A DNA stretch of 64,000 nt from Heterohyrax brucei (lineage: Eukaryota; Chordata; Mammalia; Hyracoidea; Procaviidae): contig CM053143.1 of the NCBI GenBank assembly GCA_028571685.1, positions 54,801,208 through 54,865,207 on the forward strand, read 5' to 3'. The translations under genes were made by a program, and so were the position numbers. Below, in pieces: positions 22,427 to 35,080 of this stretch. The stretch's first letter is position 1. The number at the start of each line of letters is the position of its first letter. The notes beneath the pieces were generated by a model. It was not told where the DNA came from. It saw only the letters and a program-made list of their open reading frames with translations, and searched no databases.

Positions 22427-22954
22427 CTGAGTTTACCATGGCCTAAAATACCTCACAAGATTTGGCCCCTGGCTACCTCATCTTCCAAGACCCTTGTGTC
22501 TTTCTCTCATAGTCCAGTCACTCAGGACTTCTTGTTTTTCTCGCAGCATAACACATATGATCCCTGCCTTAAGGCTGTTTTATATGCAGGCAACAGTATG
22601 TATCAAGATCTTCATATTTCAGTTTTCTGCCAACGCTATCAAAAACAAAACTTGTACTCCTCACTTTTTGTCCCTTTAACATGCTATCTTTAATTTTGTG
22701 ACATTTCGTATCACTTCTTGACTGAGACTATAGTGCATTTATTTGTTTACTGCCTACATTTCTGATGAAAATGTAAGCTCTATTAAGGGCAGAGATTTTC
22801 TATTTTTCAGCACTGTATCTCCACCATCTAGAAGAGTATCTGGAAAAGAGTGCTTTGTTAACATTTGCAAACAAAGAAATATTAAGATACTTGTTATATA
22901 TTAACAAAATCTAAAGTATATTAGCCTCAAGACTAACCAAACATCACTAATACA

Positions 22955-23124
22955 CCAAACCAAAACTAAATTCACTGCCACTGAGTGGATACTGACCCAT
23001 GGTAATCCTACAGATGCAGTAGAACTGCCCTATAGACTATCCAATGAGCACCGTCTGGCGGATTTGAACTGCTGAATTTTTGGTTAGCAGCCAAAGCCTT
23101 TAACCACTACGTCACTAGGGTTTC
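22955..23124 (-). mobile_element. AfroSINE, antisense
   Basis: accaaaactaaattcactgc to accactacgtcactagggtt. Confidence 0.88.
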
Positions 23125-24577
23125 TATCACTGGCAGAATACAAGAGGCATCAGAATTTTATTTTAATAAATACAAAAAAGGAATTATCAATGTTATCATA
23201 TTCTACTTGAAAAGCCTAATGCACTCTGTATGTTTTCTCCTGCTTAGCAATTTAAGCTGAAGAATCCATAAATTTCAGCTTATTTTCCAAGATCAATATA
23301 AAAATTACAGATTCCAGCTAATTTGGCCTTACTTAAAACTACTTTATAACTTTAATGTCTTCAGAGAAAGAAAAATAATAGTTGAATGTTTCATTGATTA
23401 GAATTCAACGAGTGACACATAAGAAGATTCCTTAAAATTGCATTTTTAGAATCCATGTCATGACAAGAGTCTGCAGATCTGGATTTATTTAAATGAAAAA
23501 ATAAATCCATAAACATAGTCTAGGTGAACAAGAACTCAAATGAAAGACAGAAATCCTGTATATTATACTTGACTCTACCATTACCTGCTTCTGGGAGCTC
23601 TGTAAAATTTAATTGTTCTGGACTTCAATTCCCTTCCCTGAAAAATAAAGGAACTAGTCTGGCTCATCTCCAAGTCTTATGCTGTAAAATTATCATTTTT
23701 AAGTCAAATCTAACTTGGAAAGTTTTGAAAATACAGGGTACTTTTGTGCGAGAATTACTCAAAGCCTTTTTATTTTAATTATTATTACAGTTCTCTTTAA
23801 AAATTCCTCCGTAGTATATACAGAATTAGAAGTGTAACATCCCATCACTGGCATTCATTTTGTTGACTGCTTTCTTGGACACTAATTAAATTCCTTGAAA
23901 GAGTAATGGCAGATCTTAACGGCACACAGGCTTTAAATTGACTAGTGAGGGCAAAAGATCACCTTCAATTTTATTTAAAAAATTATTTTTCTAAGAAAAC
24001 TGTAAAAAATTTCATACGTAGATGTATAGCTGTTGGACTAGTTTATCTCTACACCAACACCAAATCTGCAATATAAAGAATGATATGGCTTCATACATGG
24101 AAGATATATTTTTGAGTCTAAAAAGGCATTTGGATACTGGAAAACATGGAAGTCTAACTTTTTTTGCTTTGGGAATACTGGATACAGATTAAGGAAAGGT
24201 AAGCAATAAAGTATTGGTTAGAGATAAGGTTAAAAATTGTCAAATAGGGAACAATACTGAATAAGAACCAGAGAGCTAAAGTGAGAGTTGTAGAATACAA
24301 AGAATACAGCTGAAGCAGTATTTCAAGCAACTGGAACGGAATTAAAGCTATAAAATGCTTCATCGGGTTCTTACATATGACTGCAATTTATCATAGCACA
24401 CTAAACACCACAGAGCTTTAAACACTTATGCTAGTTTTCAAGGCAGAGATCAATTTAAATTACCCAATCAAAGTAGCAAAAAATTCTAGAATTTCAGTCA
24501 TTAGCTAAAAAAGATTTCTTTTTGTAAAATTCTTCAAAAATTAGCAAATGATAAATATGCAACAGTGAACTAAATGC
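23125..24577. other. FAT4 intron, no feature recognised
   Basis: AT-rich; nothing supported. Confidence 0.5.
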
Positions 24578-24580
24578 AGA

Positions 24581-24777
24581 CCAAAAACCAATCCTACTGC
24601 CTTCAAACTGACTCCAACTCACAGTGACCCTATAAGACAGAGTAAACTGGCCTGTATGATTTCCAAGAGTGGGAAGCTTTACAGAAGCGAACTGCCATTT
24701 CTGTCTCCTGTAGAGTCACTGGTGAGTTCAGACTGCTGACCTTCTTGTTAGCAGCTAAGCACTTCATCACTATGCCA
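24581..24777 (-). mobile_element. AfroSINE, long variant, antisense
   Basis: ccaaaaaccaatcctactgc, middle aagctttacagaagcgaact, head agcacttcatcactatgcc. A short repeat aactaaat flanks it (24568-24575, 24778-24785). Confidence 0.85.
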
Positions 24778-24879
24778 AACTAAATATAGGTAAGGTAAAT
24801 AAACATGAATAATAGTTGCACATATAAACAGAACGGTCATTATTTAATAACTAGGTTAACTATCATTACCATTTTTCAC

Positions 24880-25870
24880 TCATAAATTCACTCATTCAAT
24901 GAATATGTATTAAGCCCTATTATGTACCTGTTGTGAGTATTTCTGGGAATTCAGTTTTGAGCAAGATATAGGAAGTTACAGTCTATAGGAAGAAAGATAG
25001 AGGTAAATAGATTATACATAGTCATGTATTTTATATTACATATAAACACATACTTTTACATAACAACTGGTGTTAAGAAGGCCACAACAAAGCAATGTAA
25101 CAGAGAGTGACATTACAGGAACAGAAAACTGAGATTGATTAGTAGTCAGAAAAGTCTTCTTTGAGAAGTTGATATTTAAGCTAGGTATGAATGACAAAAT
25201 AAGTGAGCAATGAAGCCATAAATAACCCCCAATTTGTCAATCCCCATCCTTCTCTTCTCTGCCAAAAAGGTCACTCTGTTGATGTCCTGGAGAAGAAAAT
25301 TTGCGACTGAGAAGAGTTAAAGTGCAACCAGTCAAGATCAGAAAGGGGTTGGGAGTTTTAAGGGTACCACATTGGCTAGTATCATCCTGCAGTAAGTATT
25401 TAGCCACACACTCAAAGACACCAAGAAGATGGACACTGAACAAGTGACTGTGGCTGAGCTCGCTCCAGTACACCATGGGTGATGGCAGGTGGTGGCAGAA
25501 GAGTCAGATGGATGGGCAGACTCTAGTTCATCTAGTACTACGTGGGCAATGGTAAGAATTTTAGATGTCATTGCTGGAAGACAAAGAAGAGTTTTTTAAG
25601 TAAGGGATGCAATATGCTTATCTGAATTGTTGGTTAAAAGTTAACGCACTGCTTGTTGGAAAGCAGATTAAGGGCACAATATTAAGAAAGCTAAAAGGTG
25701 AACATTATTAGCCCTGTTTTGATCTAACATGGTATTAGTGAAGATGAAGAAAAGAATACTTTTTGACATCTTTATAAGGCAGAAGCCAAAACTTGTTAGT
25801 GAGCTTGTTAAACGTAGAGTACTAAGAAAAAGAATAAAGAATGACACTAAGTTCTGCCTTCAGAAATTTT
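24880..25870 (+). mobile_element. Ancient mammalian interspersed repeat, about 1 kb
   Basis: Landmarks of a common old mammalian family appear in order: ttcactcattcaatgaatat, attatgtacctgttgtgagt, cagtctataggaagaaagat, agtcttctttgagaagttga, gtaagggatgcaatatgctt, aagaatgacactaagttctg. I am confident it is an old repeat but not of its class. Confidence 0.5.
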
Positions 25871-26029
25871 TAAATCCTGGGCAACAAATGGCTGTGGGAG
25901 GTAAGCAGAAATCAAAAAGTTTAACTTTGGCTTTTCTATGCTTGAGATGTCTATCAGATATATTGACTGGTATTAACAGCTAAAATTAACCATTCTCTTA
26001 GTATTTTTGTCAATAAACTTTTCAGAGTC

Positions 26030-26160
26030 ATCAGTAGCTATATTTTACAGATACGAACATGGATGTCTATGTAACTTGTCAAAGGGCATGCAGCTAGGTA
26101 ATAGAAGAGAAAAATCTGAACCTAGGTCTAATTGTAAACCTGTATGCTTATCATTATTAC
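26030..26160 (+). mobile_element. MIR element
   Basis: attttacagatacgaacatg, gtaacttgtcaaagggcatg, cagctaggtaatagaagaga, tgaacctaggtct: MIR 3' core. Confidence 0.65.
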
Positions 26161-26305
26161 ATACTTCCATTAATGAATTATCTAATTTATTTGTAATACA
26201 TGGGCCTGATTTCGTTAGTAACTCCTTCACCATTAACAACAGTAAAATGTTACTTTATTACAGATATGATAAAATAGTAAGGAAAATCTTGTAAAGAAAG
26301 AAGGC

Positions 26306-26431
26306 TGCTTGGGATTCCAACTCATAGAGACCCTACAGGACATAGTAGAACTGCCCCATAGAGTTGCTGTGGAGCACCTGGTAGCTTTGAACTGCAGCTG
26401 TAGCACTTAACCACTATGCCACCAGGCATTC
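26306..26431 (-). mobile_element. AfroSINE, antisense, 3' tail short
   Basis: cttgggattccaactcatag to accactatgccaccaggcat. Confidence 0.85.
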
Positions 26432-27045
26432 TACTTTGGATTAGAATACCTAATTTTGTGAAGGACATTTATTACTTTAGTGAAAGATCTCCCCCTAGAT
26501 GGAAATTAGACAGCGCTGCACTCACTTGAAGCTTCAGATCCCTAGGAGTTTCTCACTGGCACAGGATAAATTAATATCTTTTTCACAAAATTACAATGAT
26601 GGATGAACAAATGACATATTAAGGAAGTTGCATTTTTAAGCCTTTCTATAAGTAACATGCATGTTAATCATTCATCATAATGCACTGTATAATGATATTC
26701 AAAGCTACATCTGCAATTTTCAATTAAAATTTATCACGAAAATTACATAAAATTGATATATTTCAGTTTTATCATAATCTTCAGAATTCCCTGGGAAAGA
26801 ATCTGACAGTTAACTTCTTTCAGATGACACTCTGAGTGCTGATTGGTAGAGGACTTGGTTTACTATAAATTGAATTCCTCCTGATGATGGAATTTTAATT
26901 CTTCTGGAATCCAGATTATGTAGAACCAAGGAGGTTGAAATGACCCAAGCTAAACTTTCATCCTGAGTAATCTTTGAAACTTTAATCTTGAGCCAAAACA
27001 AGTCTCTTGAAAGCCATCTTTAAGTGCAACCATTAAACAAACAAA
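26432..27045. other. FAT4 intron, no feature recognised
   Basis: AT-rich; nothing supported. Confidence 0.5.
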
Positions 27046-27204
27046 AGAACAACAACACTGTCATCAAGTTGATTCTGACTCATATTGACCCTACAAGAAG
27101 GAATAGAAATGCTCCACAGTTTCCAAGAAGTGCTTGGTAGATTTGAAGTGCTGACCTTTTAGTTAACAGATCTTGTACTTAACCACTACACTACCAGTGT
27201 TTCC
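27046..27204 (-). mobile_element. AfroSINE, antisense
   Basis: aagaacaacaacactgtcat to accactacactaccagtgtt. The tail keeps an RTE-like aacaacaac. Confidence 0.87.
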
Positions 27205-27789
27205 AGATGAGTGATAGTCTAGTAAAAAATGATTGCCTTGTCCATTGTACACTTTTAAAGGATCAACTATGTGCACTGATTTCAACAACAGCAATTCCAA
27301 AGGTCAAACTAGAAGCTATGTTTTACAGTCAAACAGTAATGACTTTAATTGTTCTTCACAAAATGCTGAGAATCCCACATGATTAAAAGTTATTCTTCAA
27401 ATACTATTCTGGCCATTTTTTTTTCAGGGTAATGCATACTAATTAGTGACAACCTAGGGTATAAAAATTTGTGAAGGGTTTTTCCTTTTTGGAACATCTT
27501 CAACTCTCTAATCAAAAATGTTGCTCCAAATTGAAAATATTAAATATACTTCAACAGATTTTTATGATTGGTTTAATATTATTTTTATTTCACAATGCCC
27601 GAGGATCCAGAATATACCTGGTTCATAAAAAAAGTTCAAGGAAAAAAAATAAATGAATGAATGATTTCTACATTGAAAATGGATCAATAGATTTTTTTAT
27701 ACTCTTCAATTTGTGCTATTTATTTTTAAAAATTTATTATACACAATTAATATCCAGCATTGTTCTACCAATATTATTAAAATGAAGTG

Positions 27790-28385
27790 ATTTTCCCTTT
27801 TGGTAAGTAAAAGGCAAATTTCTTTGTGAACTGATAAATTTTTGCATCTAAAGTAAAATATCTGGGCTCTTTTTCTTTCCAGATGTGTGCAGTTACAGAG
27901 ATAAGCTGACCTCTGTGCACTGCATTTGCTGCATCCCATAAATTCTGGTAGGATGTGTTTTCCTTCTCATTTGAATCCATAAACTTCTTTGTCTTTAATT
28001 TCTTCTATAACCCAGGGCTTTCCAAGCAAAGTGTTGTTCAGTTTCTGCAAGTTTGAATTTCTACCTATGAATTTTCTGTTATTGATTTCAACTTTTATAG
28101 CTCTATGGTCCGAGAAGATACTTTGCAGTAAATCAATGGTTTGGATTTTACAGAGAATTTTTTTATGACCTAACACATGGTCTATTCTGAAAAATGTTCC
28201 ATGTGCATTGGAGAAGAAGGGGTATTTATCTGCTGACAGATGAAAAGATCTGTATATGTCAATAAGGTCAAGTTGGTTGATTGCTGTAATAAGATTTGCA
28301 TCTTTGCTGAGTTTTTTTTCTGCATGATATATACATAACTGAAAAGGGAGTGTTGAAGTCTCCATTATTGTGGAATGATCAATCT
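27790..28385 (-). pseudogene. L1 ORF2 endonuclease region, inverted 5' part of an L1 insertion
   Basis: Read on the minus strand: GDFNTPF, LIDIYRSFH, FFSNAHGTFFRIDHVLGHK, IFSDHRAIKVEINNR, LNNTLLGKPWVIEEIKD, YQNLWDAANAVHRG. This is the second half of the L1 AP-like endonuclease domain (SDH motif present) and the start of the linker. L1 ORF2p endonuclease nicks target DNA to prime reverse transcription. A frameshift follows GDFNTPF. It meets the plus-strand RT part head-on at about 28385, as in twin priming. Confidence 0.85.
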
Positions 28386-31262
28386 CATTTTTCAAAAATA
28401 ACCCAATTAAGAAATGAGTTGGGAGATGTTACAATAGACCCAGCTCAAATAAAAAATATCGTAACAGAATACTATGAAAGACTATACTCTAACAGATTTG
28501 AAAACCTAGGGGAAATGGACAAATTTCTAGATTCATATGACTCAACAAGATTATCATAAGGAGATGTTGATCAACTTAATAAATTTATCACTAAGGAAGA
28601 GATTGAAAAAGTCATCAAAAATCTACCAACCAAAAAAAGTCCTGGCTCAGATGGTTTCACCAGAGAATTCTACCAAACTTCTAGAGAAGAGTTAACTCCA
28701 ATACTATTGAGGCTATTTCACACCATAGAAAGAGATGGAATACTTCCAAATTCATTCTATAAAACCAGTAAAACCCTGGTACCAAAACCAGGGAAAGATC
28801 CCACAACAAAAGAAAATTACAGACCAATATCACTCATGAACCTAGATGCAAAAATCTTTAACAAAATTCTAGCCAATAGAACTCAACAGCACACACAAAA
28901 AATAATTTATCATGATCAAGTTGGTTCCATTCCAGAGATGCAAGGCTGGTTCAACATCAGAAATACAATTAATGTAATCAACCACATTAATAACACAAAA
29001 GAATCACCTGATTTTGTCAATTGATGCAGAAAAGGCATTTGACAAAGTTCAACACCCACCCATGCTTAAAACTCTCAGCAAAATAGGAATAGAGGGGAAA
29101 TTCCTCAATATAATCAGTAGCATCTATGCAAAGCCAATTGCTTTCATCATGCTGGATGGTGAAAGACCGAAAGAATTCCCATTGAGAATGGGAACTAGAC
29201 AAGGATGCCCACTCTCACCACTTTTATTCAACATTGTGCTAGAAGTTCTAGCCAGAGCAATTAGACAAGTCAAAGAAATAAAAGGCATCCATACGGGCAA
29301 TGAAGAAGTAAAGACTTCCCTCTTGGCAGATGATATGATGTTTATACAGAGAATCCAAAGAAATCCATAAGTAAGCTATTGGAGCCAATAGAAGAGTTCA
29401 GCAAAGTATCGGGATACAAGATAAACATAACTAAATCAATACGATGCCTTTATACCAACAGTGAGATTATTAAAGAAGAATTCACCAAATCAACTCCATT
29501 CACTATAGCCCCCAAGAAGATAAAATACCTAGGAATAAATCTAACTAGAGAAATAAGAGATCTTTACAAAGAGAACTGCAAGACCTTACTACAAGAAACT
29601 GGGAGAGACTTACATATGTGGAGTAATCTGCTCTGCTCATGGATAGGAAGACTCAATATTGTGAAAATGTCTATCTTGTCCAAAGCAATCTACTTACATA
29701 ATGCAATTCCAACACAAATTCCAGTGACATTTTTTAGTGAGATGGAGAAACAAATCATCAGCTTTGTCTGGAAAGGGAAGAAGCCCCAGATAAGTAAAGC
29801 ACTACTGAAGAAGAAGAACACACTGGGAGGCCTCTCACTACCTGACTTTAGAACCTATTACACTGCCACAGTAGTCAAAACAGCCTGGTACTGGTACAAA
29901 AAGAGATACAGACCAATGGAACAGAGAAGAGATCCCAGATATGCCACCATCCTCCTATGAACAGCTGTTGTTTGTCAAAGGCCCTAAGATTTTAAACTGG
30001 GGTAAGAACAATCTCTTTAATAAATGGTGCTTGCAAAATTGGATATTCATTGCAAAAAATTGAAACAAGATCCATATCTCACACCTTATACAAAAACCAA
30101 CTCAAATTGGTTAAAAGACCTAAATATCAAATCTAAAACGATAAAGCTCATCCTCAGACTTCAAAATCTGACAAAGCACATTCATTAGAAGAGAAAATAG
30201 ATAAATGGGAATTAATAAGAATCAAACACTTCTGCTCGTCCAAAGACTTCATCAAAAGAATGAAAAGACCACCTACAGAGTGGGCAAAAAATATTTGGCA
30301 ACTCTATGTCAGACCGATGCCTGATCTCCACAATCTATGAGGTATTACAAAATATCAGTAAGAAAAAGATAAATCATCCAGTTAAGCGATGGACAAAGGA
30401 GATGGACAGACACTTCTCTAAACAGGAGATCCAGGCAGCTGAAAAACACATGTGGACATGCTCGTGAGCATTAACTATTAAAGAAACTCAAATCAAAATG
30501 ACAATGAGATACCACCTCACACCAACAAGGTTAGCCATGATCCAAAAAATGCAAAACACTAAATACTGGAGAGGCTGATGAGAGATTAGAACTCTCCTAC
30601 ACTGTTGGTGGGATTGCAAAATGGTGCAACCTCTTTGGAAAGCTATCTGGTGCTACCTTAAAATAATGGATCTAGATATACCATTTGATCCAGTAATTCC
30701 ACTGCTTAGAATATATTCTACAGAATCAAGGGCATTCACACCAACTGATACATGCACATGAATGTTCATCACAGCACAGTCCACAATAGCAAAAGGATGG
30801 AATCAACCCAAATGCCCAAGAACAGAGGAATGGATAAGTAAACTATGGTATATATACTCAATGGAACACTATGCAATGATAAAGAACAATGATAATAGCA
30901 GGAAACATCTCTTAATCTGGTTTCAACTGGAGGACATCATGTTGAGGGAAAGCAGTCAGCGACAGAAGGACAAGTATTGTATGAGACCCCTACGATAAAA
31001 ACTTAAAAGCAGACTCATGCATAACAGAAAAGACTCTTTGAAGGCTGTAAGGGTGGGGAGGACGGGAAGGCAAAGGGCGAGGGTTTAGATTAGATAGTTG
31101 TTAGAAATTTGGTTGGGTGAAATTTGTGACAGCACACATTAGTAAGAAGATTAATATTAACAGGACTTCAACACAACTTGTGTACTCCTCCCATCTTAAC
31201 CCAATATTGCAAGGACAGAGTATGTACATTTTCATTCAATCTTAATAAAATAAATAAAGTAA
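28386..31262 (+). pseudogene. L1 ORF2 reverse transcriptase and 3' end of the same L1 insertion
   Basis: From LRNELGDVTIDPAQI through [51 protein letters not shown] (motif A), [13 protein letters not shown] (motif B) and LADDMMF (motif C, usually FADD), then KINITKSI, YLGINLTREIRDLYKEN and GGLSLPDFRTYY. The cysteine-rich C-terminus and 3' UTR follow, ending in an A-rich aataaaataaataaag near 31260. Stops and frameshifts at about 28557, 29022 and 29368, and many after 29960, make it dead. It corresponds to the later half of an L1; ORF1 is absent. Antisense to FAT4. Confidence 0.92.
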
Positions 31263-32287
31263 AATATCTGTACATAGGGTTTGCTGTAAAACACATTTAA
31301 ACACTACTGAAACTGAATATGTAAATGTTAATTTCTGCTAGGAAAAAACTGTGCAGTAGTTGGTGGTCAGATATGTTATACTCTGGACCAAATTTTTAAA
31401 ACATCAAAAGAATAATACCATAGTTTACATCAACAACTAATCAATATGAACAAATCAGGGTTACTCTTCAGAAATACTCATGTGCCTTGCTTTGAATCCA
31501 TAGTGGGTGACTTTTTTTTCTGTTCCTGACTTTTGCTTTTGTGCTCCGTTATATAACTTGCTTTGATTAGAGAAATATTAGCAGGTATGATACAATTAAA
31601 GATTTTAAATGAGATTCCCTTGTTGGCCATGCTCTCCTGCACCTTGTATTATTATTGGGGGAAAAGCATCTCCTGGGTAAGCTCTGCCTTTGTAGCCTGC
31701 ATCCAGAATAGCCTTGGAACAGGTGTTCTGACCCACAACCATAAGCACAGCACAGCCTGATGTGCTGCTGAACACAGGTCCTGCCAGGTGCAGTCTGAAT
31801 CAGTGTAGCCCAACTCTAAGCCAACCAACCGACACAGATAAACATGAATCAATGATTTCTATTTTAAGCTTTTGAGTTAGGGGTAGTTTTTGTCACTTTT
31901 TGTTTGTTTTTAAATTCACCAATAGCTGACTGACAAACCAGATGGTTCAAAGTTGTTTTGTTTATATTTTAAAGGGTGACCCTTAGCAGAGCAATATTTA
32001 AGTGCAGCAAACTAAAAAGTGGAAACTTATTTGAAGTAGGATGTATTATTATTATAATAACATATTTTGTGTTTTATTCAAAACATTGAAATTTACTATG
32101 TGTCAAACACATGAAAAGAAATGAGGATGCAGAGATAAGAAAGATAAAACCAACAAATCTAAGGATAAGATGGACTACAACCAGTAATATTCCTACAAAA
32201 AGACAATTCAGTACCTGACAGAGAAGTGCTAAAGATGTAATAATAATGACATTATACTTATGGGAATCATATTTAGATAAAGTGCTT
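31263..32287. other. FAT4 intron with a possible old repeat
   Basis: 31560-31950 (ctgcctttgtagcctgcatc, tttctattttaagcttttga) resembles the end of an old mammalian repeat with the 'ttttaagcc' motif. The remainder is unrecognised. Confidence 0.35.
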
Positions 32288-32438
32288 AACCAAACCAAAC
32301 CCACTACGAGTGAATCAATTCTGACTCACAGTGACCCTGCAGAACAGAATAGAACTGTCCCATAGCGTTTCCAAGTAGCAACCAGTGGATTGAAATGCTG
32401 ACCCTTTGGTTAGCAGCTAAATCTTTAACCACAGTTCC
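32288..32438 (-). mobile_element. AfroSINE, antisense
   Basis: aaccaaaccaaacccactac to aaatctttaaccacagttcc. Confidence 0.87.
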
Positions 32439-33220
32439 ATGAGATATGTATTATGATGCTAAATTCATTTATGTTAGAGGGAATAATTCCTGAGGGATTG
32501 AAAGATCTATACAAGGTCTCACTTCAGTGAGGAACTTGATCACACATATCTGGACTCCAAATTCTATACCTATGGTGCTTTACAACTATCCTAACAGACG
32601 ATGACTACAATGTCATAAATGTACAAGACGTGGGAAATTCAAATGGAATTTTGGTATAAAGACTAGCTTTTAAGTGTGAAGCTGTTTCATAGGGTAAGTG
32701 TATTACTCAAAGAAATATCATGAAAACAGAGAAATAAAATTAGTATACTAATATTTCAGTTGCCCACCTTTACGATTTAATGGATTGCATTCTTTCAGAA
32801 AACACATGGATGAATACATACTTTGAGAAGTTGCATTTTTTCCCAGGAAAATATGCTTTAAAAATCACATCAAGTATTTGTCCCTTATATCTAGTTGCAT
32901 ACTTGTCACAAAGAAGTTAAAAGTTCTACAGATACAGATGATACGTTTTTCTGTATTTTTATTTATTGCATTTTAATTCTTATTCTACTTTTTATGCTAT
33001 CGGGTTAAAGACAAATTACAAATCTTAATTTTTTTGCCAAAACCCAACAATTTTCCCATTTATAGCTTAGAAATTTACCAGATACATAAAAGATAAAATA
33101 ATGATAATTTAATTGTAATATTCAACATAGTTTTCAATTATTTTGCCTTTATGGTTCACATTTTAAAAAGAACAGATTTCTTGCTGTTCAGTAAGACTAA
33201 ATACCCACATAAACCCTCAT
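32439..33220. other. FAT4 intron, no feature recognised
   Basis: AT-rich; nothing supported. Confidence 0.5.
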
Positions 33221-33375
33221 GAAAACCATAGCTGTTGAGTCACTTCTGACACATAGCGACCCTACAGGACAGAGCAGAACTGCCCTTCAGGGTTTCCAAG
33301 AAGTAGCCTGTGGATTTGAACTGCCGACTTTGGGTTAGCAGCTATATCACTTAACCACTGTGCAACCAGGCCTCC
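33221..33375 (-). mobile_element. AfroSINE, antisense
   Basis: aaaaccatagctgttgagtc to accactgtgcaaccaggcct. Confidence 0.88.
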
Positions 33376-34229
33376 TATAAGTCAACAGAGAAGAAATAAA
33401 AACCATATCATAAAGACAGAAAATGTGTATTTGCAAATAATATTCAAACAAAATATCTTTAATGGAGCTGTAGTCTGATAACTTAATCCTACAGGAAAGA
33501 ATGATGTAGAATTTTAACAGCTCCATTCTGGTTTCTTTTCTTTTTTTTCTTTCACTAATGTAACATTCAGCCCCACACCCAAGTGATACTTAGGCTGTAG
33601 CTCATTTTAAACAGCAGACAGGAGTAGAGAGTTTCCAGATGTGCTACTCTACTGCCATGCAGTCAATAAATAAAACAAACGATAATAGCTGGAATGTTAA
33701 TATTTTCTCCAAGAAATGCTCAAAGACTTTGCATGATAAAAAACTGCCACTTCAATACCTGCCACATTGCAAAAGGTGACTTATCACTGTACTGACACTG
33801 TAAATACAAGTTTAAAAAGGATACGTAAGAGTTGACAAAGGAAAAGTAGTTTATAATCTAAAGGATAAAACATTTCTCTTGTTTAGAAAACTTTGATACT
33901 TCCCTGGTTCTTCAACCACAACAGATTTGAAAATAACATAGCATCTAGGATCTAAAAGCTTTCATTTTTTTTTTTTTTTGAATTTTCTTTGGTCATCTAC
34001 CAATCTGACTTGTAAATCAACAGTGAATATGCATTTTAAGTCTTATGTCAGAGGTCTCATGCCTAGAAAATAGGGTTAACCTGCAGATACTGAAACCTGG
34101 CATCTATAATTCTTACACTCTCCAGGAAAAGTGATTACTCATGATACTGATAGTATGAAAGAAAGGTGATCATAGAATTGGAATCGTATGTAAGTTTTAA
34201 TGACTTTAAGATTAATTCGTCCAAGTTCT
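33376..34229. other. FAT4 intron with a T16-18 run
   Basis: A poly-T run at about 33965-33980. No repeat body was recognised next to it. Confidence 0.45.
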
Positions 34230-34387
34230 TGGAAACCCTAGTGGCTCAGTGGTTAAGAGCTACTGCTGCTAAGCAGAAGGTCAGCAGTTCAAATCTGCCA
34301 GGCCCTCCTTGGAAACCCTAGGGGGCACTTCTATGCTCTACTTGAGCATTGCTATGAGTCTGAACAGATTTCATGGCAGCAGGTTTG
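34230..34387 (+). mobile_element. AfroSINE
   Basis: tggaaaccctagtggctcag to tttcatggcagcaggttt. Confidence 0.9.
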
Positions 34388-35080
34388 GAGTCCAATTTAT
34401 CAGTGTTTTCTATATCACCTGTAGTAAATGATCTTTGAATAGCTAACTGAACATTTCCATCAAGGACCTCAGAAATACCAATCCCTTTCACAGCAAACAA
34501 AAAGTAGTAACTCTCACAAAAAGCTGCACTATATGGCAAAGTTTAATTAATTCGCTACTCTCCAGGGCAGCCAAGATAATTGTGACCTGAGCCACAGGTG
34601 TCACTGAAACTCCATGAAGACACATCCTGTTCCTTGTCAGTACCACAGCTCAATTTTAAGCAGAATCTTCACACACTTGATTTTCACCTTCTTCTTTTAA
34701 CAACAACAGTGCCTCACAGATACTAGAGCCATGCTTCCATTATTTGTCCTTATACCAAAAATTGTAAGTCCTTGATTTTCCTCAAATTCATGGCTAACGA
34801 ATGACGTGTAGAACTCACACAGTTTGGTTTCCCAGGATCCAGGACTTGCCGCTTGAGGAGACTGCACACTGAGACCAGTGCATTGATTGAACTGCTTCTT
34901 GGTGAATAGTATTCCTGAGCTGCTGACACACCCATATGCATCACAAGGAAATAACTTCACTGCATCCTTTAAAGATTTTCACTCCTCCTCCCCTTGATGA
35001 AACATCCCTCTCTGATGCTGTCATTTTGATAGAGAACCAACTCTGAAAAAGTGGTGGTTTCCCACTGAAATTCTTCTTAA
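34388..35080 (-). other. Unexplained less AT-rich stretch, possible retropseudogene
   Basis: On the minus strand several short frames are open in succession (87, 73 and 64 codons) with frame changes between them. The base composition is richer in G and C than its surroundings. I do not recognise a parent protein. It could equally be unique intron sequence or an unfamiliar repeat. Confidence 0.2.

Larger units (their letters stand above)
21770..22870 (+). mobile_element. L2 LINE 3' end, split by two AfroSINEs
   Basis: In order: gaggtcatgtttgattcatc, gctcttccagggctcagcac, gatttggcccctggctacct, gtttactgcctacatttctg, atgaaaatgtaagctctatt, gcactgtatctccaccatct. These are landmarks of the L2 coding end and 3' UTR. 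Two AfroSINEs interrupt it at 21945 and 22279. L2 is an ancient, inactive LINE in placental mammals. Confidence 0.7.
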
